From the IMG/VR virus record IMGVR_UViG_3300022752_000037, positions 1 through 64,000 of that record: a stretch of 64,000 bases of DNA, one strand, 5' to 3'. The notes beneath the pieces were generated by a model. It was not told where the DNA came from, searched no databases, and saw only the letters and a list, made by a program, of their open reading frames with translations. A program made the position numbers and the translations under genes. Origin of the DNA: a virus. Shown here piece after piece: positions 14,927 through 23,552 of this stretch. Every line of letters starts with the position of its first letter. Position 1 is the first letter of the stretch.

Positions 14927-16076
14927 TTCTATTCACGATTAATGGTTCAACATCAGTATAATAAATTGTTAAGTCTGCTGTGTTGGCCCAAACACTAGTT
15001 TTAGTATTAGCAAAACTATTAGTAAAGCTAATTACAGTTTTAGGTAACCATCCTGAATTAATTAAAAATTTCGGTAGTTTTGTATGATTAAGTATAACAG
15101 AATCTGCTGTGCTAGTCAAGTATTGATTTAATTTATGTTCACTAATATATAAATTAAATTCGTTTCCAGTATCAGTGTCAAGCCGAAAATAAACATTAGT
15201 AGTTTTTTTAAATTTTGATAGATTTTCGTAAATTTCTTTCAAAAATTCTAATGAGTTCAATGAGTTATTAGAGTCGATGATAAACAATATAGGAAATCTT
15301 TTTAATTCATATATCGATGATATTAGATTTTCTAAATCTTGTTGTTTTCTATCAATCCAAATTCTAGTACCAGATCTATTAGCTATAATTTCTGTCAAAT
15401 TTTTAGGATTTTTTTCTAAATCTATATGAATTCCATACCGTGCTCTTCTATCTCTTAAAAAGGTGTAGTTATTAATATTATCTTTACCAATATCTTCCGT
15501 TATAAAACTACCGACATGATCTATAAAGTTAAATTTTTCTAAATAAAAGTCTTTGTTATCTAAAATTTTTTGAATTTCTTCGTAAAAATTGTATAAATTT
15601 TCTTGAATTTCAAATCCTAATGACTTACAAGTTTTAAGAGTTACTGCAAGATTAATTTCTTTAAGAGGAATAGAAATTAAACTATTATTAAGTTGCTTAT
15701 ATTCTATATTATTTTTATTAAATGTTTGCTCCAGTTGATTTTTTATTCGTTTATTCCATGAGAATTCAATGTAAAAAGAATAGATATCATTTTCCTTGGT
15801 ATATACTTTTTTATAAGTTTCAATAATTCGAAAGGGTTTTGACCATGTAGGAGAATCAAGTTGATTGTTTAGATTTTCTATATAGTTTGATAGCAGTTGA
15901 GAGTTTTCTTTAAAAATTTTAATTAAAAGTTTTCCTTGATTTTCAGTTATAAAATTTTTTGTATTAATTTTATTATAAAGATTAGTCATGATACTTTTAT
16001 TAGACGGGCTAATCTTAAGAGTTTTAAAAGTATCTGTATTTTGACCGATATGAAGTAAAATTTGATCTATATTCAT
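14904..16076 (-). CDS. Unrecognised protein upstream of UvsW
   Basis: Not recognised. A soluble 390-residue protein, rich in Asn, Lys and Ile. Alternating helices and strands such as FPILFIIDSNNSLNSLEFLKEI suggest an alpha/beta fold like an inactive P-loop or Toprim module. No Walker A is visible. It overlaps uvsW by 23 bases, which suggests coupled translation and a role in the same pathway (inference). Its codon use is more AT-rich than its neighbours. Confidence 0.6.
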   Translation of the reverse strand: MNIDQILLHIGQNTDTFKTLKISPSNKSIMTNLYNKINTKNFITENQGKLLIKIFKENSQLLSNYIENLNNQLDSPTWSKPFRIIETYKKVYTKENDIYSFYIEFSWNKRIKNQLEQTFNKNNIEYKQLNNSLISIPLKEINLAVTLKTCKSLGFEIQENLYNFYEEIQKILDNKDFYLEKFNFIDHVGSFITEDIGKDNINNYTFLRDRRARYGIHIDLEKNPKNLTEIIANRSGTRIWIDRKQQDLENLISSIYELKRFPILFIIDSNNSLNSLEFLKEIYENLSKFKKTTNVYFRLDTDTGNEFNLYISEHKLNQYLTSTADSVILNHTKLPKFLINSGWLPKTVISFTNSFANTKTSVWANTADLTIYYTDVEPLIVNRNEKHADM

Positions 16077-16097
16077 ATAAGTAGTATAAAGGTAAAT

Positions 16098-16952
16098 TCA
16101 CAAGAAGTCAAGCATTTTAGCCAAGGGTGTACCGTTTTTAATTTCATGCTCTAACCATTCACAATGAGTCATGGCTATTAGCCATTGTGATCTATCAGGT
16201 AAAATTGGATTTTCGATAAGTTCTAAATTTTTATTACTAATTGGATAGGCCAAACTATCATTTTCTGTAAAAACGGGAATTCCTGCTATTGCTGCCTGTA
16301 TTCCGGTATTGCTACTAGGGTTTATTACAATCCAAGCATTTTTAAAATCATCTTCATGATTAAAATCGTCATATGTTCCATCGATCTTCGTAGGTATTTT
16401 TATATCAATATCTAATTTGGGTAAAAAGTTTACCCAATTATAATCTCTTGGGTGTGGTCTGAATATAATTTTACGTGTAGAATACTTTCTAATAGACTTT
16501 ATTAAGTCAGTTAACCAAATTATAGGATCGGGTCGATTAACCCACTGTTCACTTTTGCTGTGTTGACCGCAAATTAGAATATTTTTACCATTTATTTTAC
16601 GAGGAAGCAATTTAATTCCTAATTTTTCTGGTCTGTTTGAGTCATAATCAGTTTCTTTATAAAATTTTCCTAAATTGTTTATGTGATTTAAGCCTATACG
16701 CCAAGTTGTTCCTCTAATCAAACCCCCTACTTCTAAAATTATCAGTTTTTTTCCTAGTTTTTTTGCCAAATTCCAAATTTCTTGATTAGGCTTCATTCGT
16801 CCTTGCCATAAAACCGACCATATTACAAAAATATCAGCATCTGTGCTATTTTCGATCACCGAAAAACCTAATTTTTCTGCTCCTTGCTTAAAAGCTTGAA
16901 AAACCGGCCCACTGTTTAATGATCCGTATTGAGTAAAAATAGATATTTTCAT
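16098..16952 (-). CDS. GT-B-like glycan transferase domain protein
   Basis: A 284-residue protein with the late half of a GT-B/capsular-polysaccharide transferase fold. It has KIIFRPHPRDYNW (about 165-178) and WIVINPSSNTGIQAAIAGIPVF (about 207-228), the pattern of Kdo/capsule transferases and CDP-glycerol polymerases. A C-terminal HCEWLEHEIKNG recurs in two more proteins of this cluster. No membrane segment is present, so it is cytosolic. It is divergent from the plus-strand GT-A gene. It probably acts in glycan assembly or glycosylation; donor and acceptor are unknown. Confidence 0.72.
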   Translation of the reverse strand: MKISIFTQYGSLNSGPVFQAFKQGAEKLGFSVIENSTDADIFVIWSVLWQGRMKPNQEIWNLAKKLGKKLIILEVGGLIRGTTWRIGLNHINNLGKFYKETDYDSNRPEKLGIKLLPRKINGKNILICGQHSKSEQWVNRPDPIIWLTDLIKSIRKYSTRKIIFRPHPRDYNWVNFLPKLDIDIKIPTKIDGTYDDFNHEDDFKNAWIVINPSSNTGIQAAIAGIPVFTENDSLAYPISNKNLELIENPILPDRSQWLIAMTHCEWLEHEIKNGTPLAKMLDFL

Positions 16953-16988
16953 AAGATATATAATAATATACTATTTAACAGGAAATTT

Positions 16989-17831
16989 ATGACCAATTAT
17001 GCGGTAGTAAGCACCTTCAACCAACAAGGTTATGATCAATATGCTCAAAAATTTATAAAAACTTATATTGAAACATGGCCGCAACAAGTTACACTATATG
17101 CGTATGCTGAAAATTGTCGAGTTTTTGAAAATTCATCAAATCTTGTGGTAGTTGATCTTGAATCAGAGTGTCCGGATCTGGTAAACTTTAAAAATAAGTG
17201 GAAAGATGTACCTAAGGCCAATGGAGACATCAGTCAAGATCCTATACGACGATTAAGAAAAGACTATTTCAAGAGTTTTAAGTGGGATGCAGTAAGATTT
17301 AGTCATAAAGTTTATAGTATTTTTCATTGTGCTCAAAATTCAGACATAGATATATTAATTTGGATGGATGCCGACATGATTTGTCATAGTTTGTTAACAT
17401 ATTCTCAATTGACTAATTTAATACCCAATGATAAGGACATATGTTACTTAGGAAGAGAGGGAAAATTTCCAGAATGTGGCCTATATAGTCTTAATTTACG
17501 GTCTGAAATAGTGAAAAATTTCCTAAAAGAATTTCAACGAGTCTATGATCACGCAGAACAAGGAATTTTCCTCATGGATGAGTGGCATGATAGTTTTGTA
17601 TTTGAAGAAATAAGGAAAAAATTTCCTAATTTAAATCTTTTAAACTGGAGTCATGATTTAGGAGACATAAGACCACATAAAGGTAACAGTATAGGCGAAG
17701 GACATCCTCTTATTAACAGTGCCTGGGGAGCGTTTCTTGATCATTTAAAAGGAGATCGTAAGGTTGAAGGTAAAAGTCGCCAAATGGATCTAAAAGTCAC
17801 TAGAAACGAATCTTATTGGTCTAATTTTTAG
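16989..17831 (+). CDS. GT-A-type glycosyltransferase
   Basis: A 280-residue glycosyltransferase with a single GT-A domain. LIWMDADM (about 124-130) carries the metal-binding DxD. CYLGREGKFPECGLYSLNLRS and a late LLNWSHDLGDIRPHKG resemble GT8/capsular transferases. The ATG at 16989 is preferred over an upstream codon because AGGAA precedes it. A weak TTGAGT (16929-16934) and TAAGAT (16952-16957) pair with 17-bp spacing lies upstream. It is the only plus-strand gene in the glycan cluster and overlaps its convergent neighbour by 11 bases. Confidence 0.8.
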   Translation: MTNYAVVSTFNQQGYDQYAQKFIKTYIETWPQQVTLYAYAENCRVFENSSNLVVVDLESECPDLVNFKNKWKDVPKANGDISQDPIRRLRKDYFKSFKWDAVRFSHKVYSIFHCAQNSDIDILIWMDADMICHSLLTYSQLTNLIPNDKDICYLGREGKFPECGLYSLNLRSEIVKNFLKEFQRVYDHAEQGIFLMDEWHDSFVFEEIRKKFPNLNLLNWSHDLGDIRPHKGNSIGEGHPLINSAWGAFLDHLKGDRKVEGKSRQMDLKVTRNESYWSNF

Positions 17832-18735
17832 CCCATTTTTTCATGTGTTTCCAAACTGCTCCTGATTTCATATCTTTAAAATTCCAATGACACTGGGCCA
17901 AGTCTAAAATCCATTGAGATCGGTCAAATTCACTATGATTGTTGATAAAATCTAATTTATGATGACTAACATTAGCCGCAGGACTTCTATCCGGATCTAA
18001 AACAAAGGTAGGCACTCCTTCTATAGCACTAGCCACAGCTGGACTCGAGTTATAGTTGATAAGACAGTTGGCATTGAGTAAATCATCAAGGAGATTTTGA
18101 CCGTTACTCACAGAAATATTCTTTTTTACAAACATTTGAGCGATACCAGCACTTTGTTTATCTCCAGGATGTGGTCTAATTACTATTTTTCTATCAGTAA
18201 GGCTGACTATCTTAGAAATTGTGCTTTCTAACCAAGATCTAACACCTAACCCTCTCATACTCCATCCTCCTTCTCTTTGTAAGCAGATTAGAATATATTT
18301 TCCCTGGTTTAATTTCCAAGGTTTAAGGTCAAAATTCATATTTGAACGAATTTTAATCCAATTTTCTGAAGTTGAGTTTTGGTTACAGTATTCGCCTGTA
18401 TTAGGAAATACACCATCGTAGCTAAACCTAAAAAATTTAGTTTTTAATTCTCTATAAAGGAAAAGATTACTATCTATTATAATAGTTCTTTTATTATTTT
18501 GTTTCTGGTAATCTAAAACATCTTGCCTTAGACGTAAATGTGGTAAATTTTTACTCTGCTCATGAACGTACCCTTGTAGAATAGCCACATCGCAGTCTTC
18601 TAGTGTGTAAGATTCAGATAGTATGCCCTCGTCGCCTTCACTACAAACTCCTGCAATGAAATCCTTAAGCATTTGAGGTTTTTCGGGTTTTGAATTGGAA
18701 GCAGGTATACCTTTAAGGTATGCTATGACTTTCAT
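17821..18735 (-). CDS. GT-B-like glycan transferase domain protein
   Basis: A 304-residue paralogue of the protein encoded at 16098-16952. Shared blocks are KIVIRPHPGDKQ, NCLINYNSSPAVASAIEGVPTF and the C-terminal DRSQWILDLAQCHWNFKDMKSG. It begins MKVIAYLKGIPA. The ATG at 18735 is preferred because GGAG lies about eight bases before it; an upstream in-frame start would lengthen the overlap with the next gene. It probably handles a surface or virion glycan. No membrane segment. Confidence 0.72.
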   Translation of the reverse strand: MKVIAYLKGIPASNSKPEKPQMLKDFIAGVCSEGDEGILSESYTLEDCDVAILQGYVHEQSKNLPHLRLRQDVLDYQKQNNKRTIIIDSNLFLYRELKTKFFRFSYDGVFPNTGEYCNQNSTSENWIKIRSNMNFDLKPWKLNQGKYILICLQREGGWSMRGLGVRSWLESTISKIVSLTDRKIVIRPHPGDKQSAGIAQMFVKKNISVSNGQNLLDDLLNANCLINYNSSPAVASAIEGVPTFVLDPDRSPAANVSHHKLDFINNHSEFDRSQWILDLAQCHWNFKDMKSGAVWKHMKKWAKN

Positions 18736-20350
18736 TGACTGTTCTCCAAGCATAACCATTTTTAAGTTCTTCCACAGTAAATTGACAATAGCTTAAATGT
18801 GCCATAAATGCCATAACTTCATCTTTGCTTGGATAATAAGGGCTATCTATTTCCTCTAAATTTTGTTTAGTAACGCAAGCAGCAGCATTGGGACCTGTAG
18901 TAAAGGCTGGTTTCCCATACATTATTGCTTCTGTAGCCGCAATGCTATTAAAAGTTACTAAACAATGAACATCGTCAGCTAAGGCTTGTTCAATAGTGTT
19001 AATTGTTGTTCTTTCCGAGCGTGTACCTTTAAGCCTAAGTTCTATGGGTCTGCTGGTATACCTTTTAATTTTTTCTACGGTTTCTGTGACCCAAACATCC
19101 AAGTCTTGATCAAATAATTTCATAACTTTTTCACTTGGTGGGCAAATTAAAATTTTCGAACCTGTAGTAAATTTTTTAAACTTATAACCAATTTTGCTTA
19201 ATCTATCAAAGGGTCTTTCTACTATAGGCCCAAGATGCTGTAAACTATTTTTAGTCAATCTATGGTATTCTTTTAGTTTTACATGATTACCAAAGTATCC
19301 AGTATCTATGGCATAAAATGTTCTACCTGTTTTCCAGCAGTGATGTATGGCTTTTCTACTACTTCCTCCTAGTCCTCTAATAATTAATGGAGAATCTTTG
19401 CTCTCTTCTTTATCCCAAGTTGATAGATAACCATTACAAGATAATGCCAAGCACTCCAATATTCCATCAAACAAACGATTTTTAGATATAACTTCTGATT
19501 CTATGGCAGCGACCTTATTCCCCATTAAATTCTCCATTTTTTTAATTACGTCGTCTTTATTTAATGAATAGTAATTATTATAGGGATCAATAATAAAGTT
19601 GATTAGGTCATTAAATAATTCTTCAACAGACTCAGGTAAATGATTTAAAGTAGGATTATTTTTTTCTATAATTTTTTTAATTTCTAAAGATGACTTCTCT
19701 CTTTCCCATAGAGCACCATATTCGCAATTTACATAGTTGTCAAACCAAGGTCCTCCTTCAGTATAATGTAGAGCCTTAGGTTTTCCATCAGTGGGTTCTT
19801 TATACCAGTTAACTAACCAATTCCATTCGTGATGTATTTCTCCTATGTCACTGTCATCTAACCATGTAAAACGATGTAAAAAGGATCCTAATTCAGTGTT
19901 AACAACTTCTAAAGTTAAGTTTTGATTTTTGATGTGGCCGCAATTCCATAAAACTAAAGAACTCCAGTTTTTTCTTGGATAAGGTAATTGTTGTTTACCG
20001 TCCATTTTTAATCCTTCTTTGGGTTGATAATTATGTTTAACAACCATAACGGCATAGTTTGGATCGGCTAATTTAAAAAGTTCTTCTATATCATCTAAAA
20101 ATAAAAAGTCGCAGTCTACAAATAAAGCCCAACCTTGATAATTCATTAGATAAGGAACTAAGAATCGTGTAAACGTAAATTCTGTAGAAGATAAAGTATC
20201 TCGTTCTCTCCTGTATATTTTTTCTTGTTTTAGCTTGTGCTGTTTTAAAGGAATAACTTCTACTTCAGCATTGGTATGTTTTAAAATACTGTGCTTACAT
20301 ACTTGATAGGCTATATCTTCTCTTGAATCCCATCCAACAAATATTTTCAT
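18713..20350 (-). CDS. Fusion: GT-A glycosyltransferase plus GT-B-like domain
   Basis: A 545-residue, two-part protein. Residues 1-230 form a GT8-like GT-A domain (MKIFVGWDSREDIAYQV, ALFVDCDFLF with DxD at 79-81, HHEWNWLVNWY). Residues about 290-545 form a GT-B-like capsule-transferase half with IELRLKGTR, CLVTFNSIAATEAIMYGKPAF and a C-terminal YCQFTVEELKNGYAW that matches the two neighbouring paralogues. The fusion could couple two successive sugar transfers. It overlaps the nucleotidyltransferase fusion gene upstream by four bases. Confidence 0.8.
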   Translation of the reverse strand: MKIFVGWDSREDIAYQVCKHSILKHTNAEVEVIPLKQHKLKQEKIYRRERDTLSSTEFTFTRFLVPYLMNYQGWALFVDCDFLFLDDIEELFKLADPNYAVMVVKHNYQPKEGLKMDGKQQLPYPRKNWSSLVLWNCGHIKNQNLTLEVVNTELGSFLHRFTWLDDSDIGEIHHEWNWLVNWYKEPTDGKPKALHYTEGGPWFDNYVNCEYGALWEREKSSLEIKKIIEKNNPTLNHLPESVEELFNDLINFIIDPYNNYYSLNKDDVIKKMENLMGNKVAAIESEVISKNRLFDGILECLALSCNGYLSTWDKEESKDSPLIIRGLGGSSRKAIHHCWKTGRTFYAIDTGYFGNHVKLKEYHRLTKNSLQHLGPIVERPFDRLSKIGYKFKKFTTGSKILICPPSEKVMKLFDQDLDVWVTETVEKIKRYTSRPIELRLKGTRSERTTINTIEQALADDVHCLVTFNSIAATEAIMYGKPAFTTGPNAAACVTKQNLEEIDSPYYPSKDEVMAFMAHLSYCQFTVEELKNGYAWRTVNESHSIP

Positions 20351-21096
20351 CGTCGTTCAATGTCCTCTTCTACACATTGCTCACCGAATTGTATTTCTAA
20401 AATATGACAAGGTTCATCTGTATCATTACTGCACTGATGCCATACTTCACGACCGATGATATAAGTTTCATTAGATTTTTTGTGTATAGTATTTTGAATC
20501 TTATTAAATTCAGTTAATATAGCACATTGACCTTTTAGAATAAACCAATGTTCATTTCTATGAAAGTGTCGTTGAAAAGACAGACTTGAATGAGGATTAA
20601 TGACTAATTCTTTTACTTTGTATCCGGGTTCAGATCTTATCACACCATACCAGCCCCATGGCCTGTCTGTTCGATTTATAGTCCAATTATCCAATATCCA
20701 ACTGCTCGAGTTTAGTTTTTCTTCTCCGCCTACTCCAAAGACAAATTCAACATCATCAAACACCATTTCTGGACAGTTACTTTTATTACGGTCGCCGCCG
20801 TTAGCAAATATTAATTGGTGTTTTTTAGGATACATCTGCTTGACCGTTTCTATAGCTTTTATAGAAGTATTATCGTCATCTTTAAAGGTAATAACCTGAT
20901 CAACCATTTTCAAACTGTTTATAAGTTCTGTTCGTTCCCAACAGGCAAGAAATGGTCTACCTTTTTTCCTACTAAGCCATGCATCGCTGTTGACGCCGAC
21001 TATGAGTTTATCCCCTAATTTTTTTGCTTCTTTAAAATAGTTTAAATGACCTGAGTGTAAGGGGTCAAACCCTCCAGTAACTAATACGATTCTCAT
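20347..21096 (-). CDS. Fusion: sugar-type cytidylyltransferase plus cupin
   Basis: A 249-residue protein. Residues 1-125 form a nucleotidyltransferase of the HldE/TagD type: VTGGFDPLHSGHLNYF holds the HxGH nucleotide-binding motif at 14-17. Residues about 140-249 form a cupin like the mannose-6-phosphate isomerase part of ManC: RPWGWYGVIRS, NPHSSLSFQRHFHRNEHWFILKG, and a late IGREVWHQCSND. It probably makes an activated sugar or polyol for the transferases that follow. It overlaps the next gene by four bases. Confidence 0.85.
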   Translation of the reverse strand: MRIVLVTGGFDPLHSGHLNYFKEAKKLGDKLIVGVNSDAWLSRKKGRPFLACWERTELINSLKMVDQVITFKDDDNTSIKAIETVKQMYPKKHQLIFANGGDRNKSNCPEMVFDDVEFVFGVGGEEKLNSSSWILDNWTINRTDRPWGWYGVIRSEPGYKVKELVINPHSSLSFQRHFHRNEHWFILKGQCAILTEFNKIQNTIHKKSNETYIIGREVWHQCSNDTDEPCHILEIQFGEQCVEEDIERR

Positions 21097-21104
21097 GGCT
21101 GTAT

Positions 21105-21560
21105 TTACAATGAAGCGTCCTCCATACCGGCAACTCTGAGTTTAACGATATTGGTAATCATCCATTGTTTTTGATCAAGTGCCTTGGTAACACCCAACCA
21201 TTTATTACGTATAAGAGCGAAGTCATTGATAATTTTTTCGAAATCAACAACATCATCTTCGCCTTCTACGTATTTTTCACAGTCTCTACTACTTAGAGCA
21301 CGTTGATAATTTTCAAGATACTTACGAAAATATTGGCTTTTCAGTCGACGAAGTTCAATATTTAGATATTCAAGAATAGCTTCAATTTCTTGTAACTGTC
21401 CATACCGATGTTCCACAATACCGGGCATATTTGCCGCGGCTTTTTCTATATTACCCGTTATACGGCTGTCTACTTTTGCTGCCTGTAATTCAGCTTCATA
21501 GTATTCGACGGCATCAGGAATATGACTGATATCCTTGGATATCTTTGTATACCAGTTCAT
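21105..21560 (-). CDS. uvsY: UvsY-like recombination mediator
   Basis: A 151-residue, all-helical protein. In T4, UvsY (137 residues) loads UvsX onto gp32-covered single-stranded DNA. The pattern of a long coiled middle (IEAILEYLNIELRRLKSQYFRKY), then KYVEGEDDV and a C-terminal KALDQKQWMITNIVKLR, resembles UvsY of marine T4-like phages. The setting agrees: it lies two genes downstream of uvsX and is chained by overlaps. Identification is by pattern and position only. Confidence 0.7.
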   Translation of the reverse strand: MNWYTKISKDISHIPDAVEYYEAELQAAKVDSRITGNIEKAAANMPGIVEHRYGQLQEIEAILEYLNIELRRLKSQYFRKYLENYQRALSSRDCEKYVEGEDDVVDFEKIINDFALIRNKWLGVTKALDQKQWMITNIVKLRVAGMEDASL

Positions 21561-21805
21561 TCGTCGTCTTCGTAGTTCCAGTTATCTTCTTCGTAATCTT
21601 CAATTTCTTCATCTACTTGATCTAAGTAGTATTCTATGGCTGTGTCTAAGTCGTCGTCAATGCCAGTGGCAGACTCCATTACCTTATCTGAGATACCATG
21701 ATCGGCAAGTAGATCAACATATCGTTCTGCAACAGCTTCGATATTTTTCTTATCTACATATTCTTTAAACAGCATCCAGATATCGGCAATTTGATTCTCA
21801 TTCAT
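21557..21805 (-). CDS. Small very acidic protein between uvsX and uvsY-like gene
   Basis: Not recognised. An 82-residue protein with an extremely acidic tail (VDEEIEDYEEDNWNYEDDE). It overlaps uvsX by eight bases and the uvsY-like gene by four, so all three are coupled. A DNA-mimic-like tail is possible, but there is no direct evidence. Confidence 0.7.
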   Translation of the reverse strand: MNENQIADIWMLFKEYVDKKNIEAVAERYVDLLADHGISDKVMESATGIDDDLDTAIEYYLDQVDEEIEDYEEDNWNYEDDE

Positions 21806-22856
21806 TTTCTACAGGCTCCTCAGGTTGTTCAACAATAGTTTTCTTATGGTTGTGATAATCATTCATTATCATAAGTAATTTATCATCTTTCCACTCTTTT
21901 CTATAGTGTAAGTGTTCTTGACCACTACTGTCAACAAACTTGAGTCTGTTTCCTTGTTGAACTAATAGGCCTTCTTTTTCAAAAAGATCCACTAATCCAC
22001 TAAAAATATTCATACCTGTCTTATAGGGAATTTCTACTTCCATTGTTTCAAAAGGTTTAGCGTAACGAGTCTTCATTACCTTACAGGCGGCACGAATACC
22101 ATGCACCTGACTGGTCTTGTTGCCGTCTGCATCCGTTTTAAGTTTTAGTTTACGCATAGCTACCACAATACTTGATGCATAGATAAAACCTTGACCACCA
22201 CTGATCTTATCGTCTGGATCAAACATATCCTGACTGGCATAGGTATGATTTGTAGCAACTAATCCTACATTATGACTGCCAAACATATTAACACAGTTAC
22301 GAACAAGTGCCGTCAATGCTTTGGGCTTACGACCCATATCACCTTTTAAGTCACCTGCTTCGAACTGATTAACATCTGTAGGTGTCAATAACATTCCAAG
22401 ACTATCAATAACAAATAATACTTTAGGACGAGTTTCTTCAGGCATAGCCTTGAACTCTTTCATAAACTCGTTGATCGTTTTAGCTACGTCATCAATCATA
22501 GCCATGTTGAGTTTGAGTAGTTTTGACTCGTCTGTGTTAACACCAAGTCTATCTAACCAATCCTTATCTAAGGCATTTTCGCTGTCAACGAGGACCACAT
22601 AGATACCTTGTTCTTGTGCGTGTTTGATAACGTTACCTGAGCAGATATAACTTTTACCTGCTCCACTTTCGCCGGCAAACACTGTGACCTTGCCTAATGG
22701 GATACCTTTGTGAAAGTCTCCACTGATAAGATAGTTTAAGGCATAGTTGCCTGTGCTAACCCAGTCTGTAGGATCATTAAACCCAACACCTAATCCTTCA
22801 ATACTCTTAGTAAGAGTTTTTCTAAATTTGCTTAAATCAAAAGGTTTTGTTGCCAT
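21798..22856 (-). CDS. uvsX: RecA-like recombinase UvsX
   Basis: A 352-residue strand-exchange ATPase that forms filaments on single-stranded DNA. Walker A GESGAGKS is at 62-69, Walker B VLFVIDSLGML near 145-155, and the segment GDMGRKPKALTALVRN corresponds to the L1 region. ISGGQGFIYASSIVVAM follows. The length is near T4 UvsX (391, somewhat longer). GGAG lies six bases before the ATG. It works with gp32 and UvsY, both encoded within 3 kb. Confidence 0.95.
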   Translation of the reverse strand: MATKPFDLSKFRKTLTKSIEGLGVGFNDPTDWVSTGNYALNYLISGDFHKGIPLGKVTVFAGESGAGKSYICSGNVIKHAQEQGIYVVLVDSENALDKDWLDRLGVNTDESKLLKLNMAMIDDVAKTINEFMKEFKAMPEETRPKVLFVIDSLGMLLTPTDVNQFEAGDLKGDMGRKPKALTALVRNCVNMFGSHNVGLVATNHTYASQDMFDPDDKISGGQGFIYASSIVVAMRKLKLKTDADGNKTSQVHGIRAACKVMKTRYAKPFETMEVEIPYKTGMNIFSGLVDLFEKEGLLVQQGNRLKFVDSSGQEHLHYRKEWKDDKLLMIMNDYHNHKKTIVEQPEEPVENE

Positions 22857-22885
22857 TCATATCTCCAATTATTAATTTGCCTATC

Positions 22886-23488
22886 CTATTTAAATTTTGG
22901 TCCGCTTATCCATCCAACAAGACTATACCTTATTCCTGAAGTTACTGGTGTAACCTCATGTAACGCCCAAGAAGGGAAAAATAATACGGTTCCTCTTTGT
23001 TTTTTAAGAATATCAGGACATTCAGAAAAATGTAACAATAGCTCTCCTCCTGTGTATGAAGCAGGATCAGACAATTGTACTGTAAAACTAAGTTTTCTTA
23101 TAGTAAAACCTGAATGAAACATATCAATATGTTTTTTATAACATCCTTGATTAGCAGAATCATATTCAGTAAGTTGTAAACAATCAATTTGACTTAATTC
23201 AAAATCAAAAAACTTTTTGTTAGTGAAATTTATAGCATCAGCTAATTTTTCAAAAATCCAACCAGAACGATCATCTGCTAATATAAATCCTGTGCGACTA
23301 CGTCTGTAATCGTTATCTACATTATTGACATTGTTAATAGTAGCATCTATCATTTCTACATGCTTAGATAAATTTAAATTGATTATTTCTTCACATTCTG
23401 CCTCGTCAAAAACATTGTCAATATAAGCCCAAGGTTCTGTACCTTTTTTATAATTCAGATACCAGGAAGTATACTTAGGCGTGTTCAT
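22886..23488 (-). CDS. 2OG-Fe(II) oxygenase, prolyl-hydroxylase-like
   Basis: A 200-residue dioxygenase resembling prolyl 4-hydroxylase. Iron ligands are H120-x-D122 (KKHIDMF) and H177 (ALHEVTPV), with R187 for 2-oxoglutarate (GIRYSL). LSFTVQLSDP and GGELLLHF are the expected strands. The ATG at 23488 with GGAG ahead is chosen over an upstream start lying in the structured leader. It sits between gp32 and uvsX. T4-like marine phages often carry such genes, substrate unknown. Confidence 0.87.
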   Translation of the reverse strand: MNTPKYTSWYLNYKKGTEPWAYIDNVFDEAECEEIINLNLSKHVEMIDATINNVNNVDNDYRRSRTGFILADDRSGWIFEKLADAINFTNKKFFDFELSQIDCLQLTEYDSANQGCYKKHIDMFHSGFTIRKLSFTVQLSDPASYTGGELLLHFSECPDILKKQRGTVLFFPSWALHEVTPVTSGIRYSLVGWISGPKFK

Positions 23489-23506
23489 TTTTATTCTCCA
23501 AGATGG

Positions 23507-23545
23507 GGACTCGAGCGTAAGAACCATGCCTCAGAGGCCCGAGCC
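23507..23545 (-). other. Small two-part hairpin between gp32 and oxygenase genes
   Basis: GG-CTCG (23507-23513, one bulge) pairs with CGAGCC (23540-23545), and inside it GCCTC (23528-23532) pairs with GAGGC (23534-23538). It lies in the 64-base gap after the gp32 stop, ahead of the GGAG of the oxygenase. There is no T run, so it is not a simple terminator. A processing site or translational control element is possible. Confidence 0.4.
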
Positions 23546-23552
23546 ATACTAC

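Noticed and set aside
23507-23545. tRNA-like GC-rich fold
   Set aside because: Too short and lacks acceptor stem, anticodon loop and T-arm consensus.
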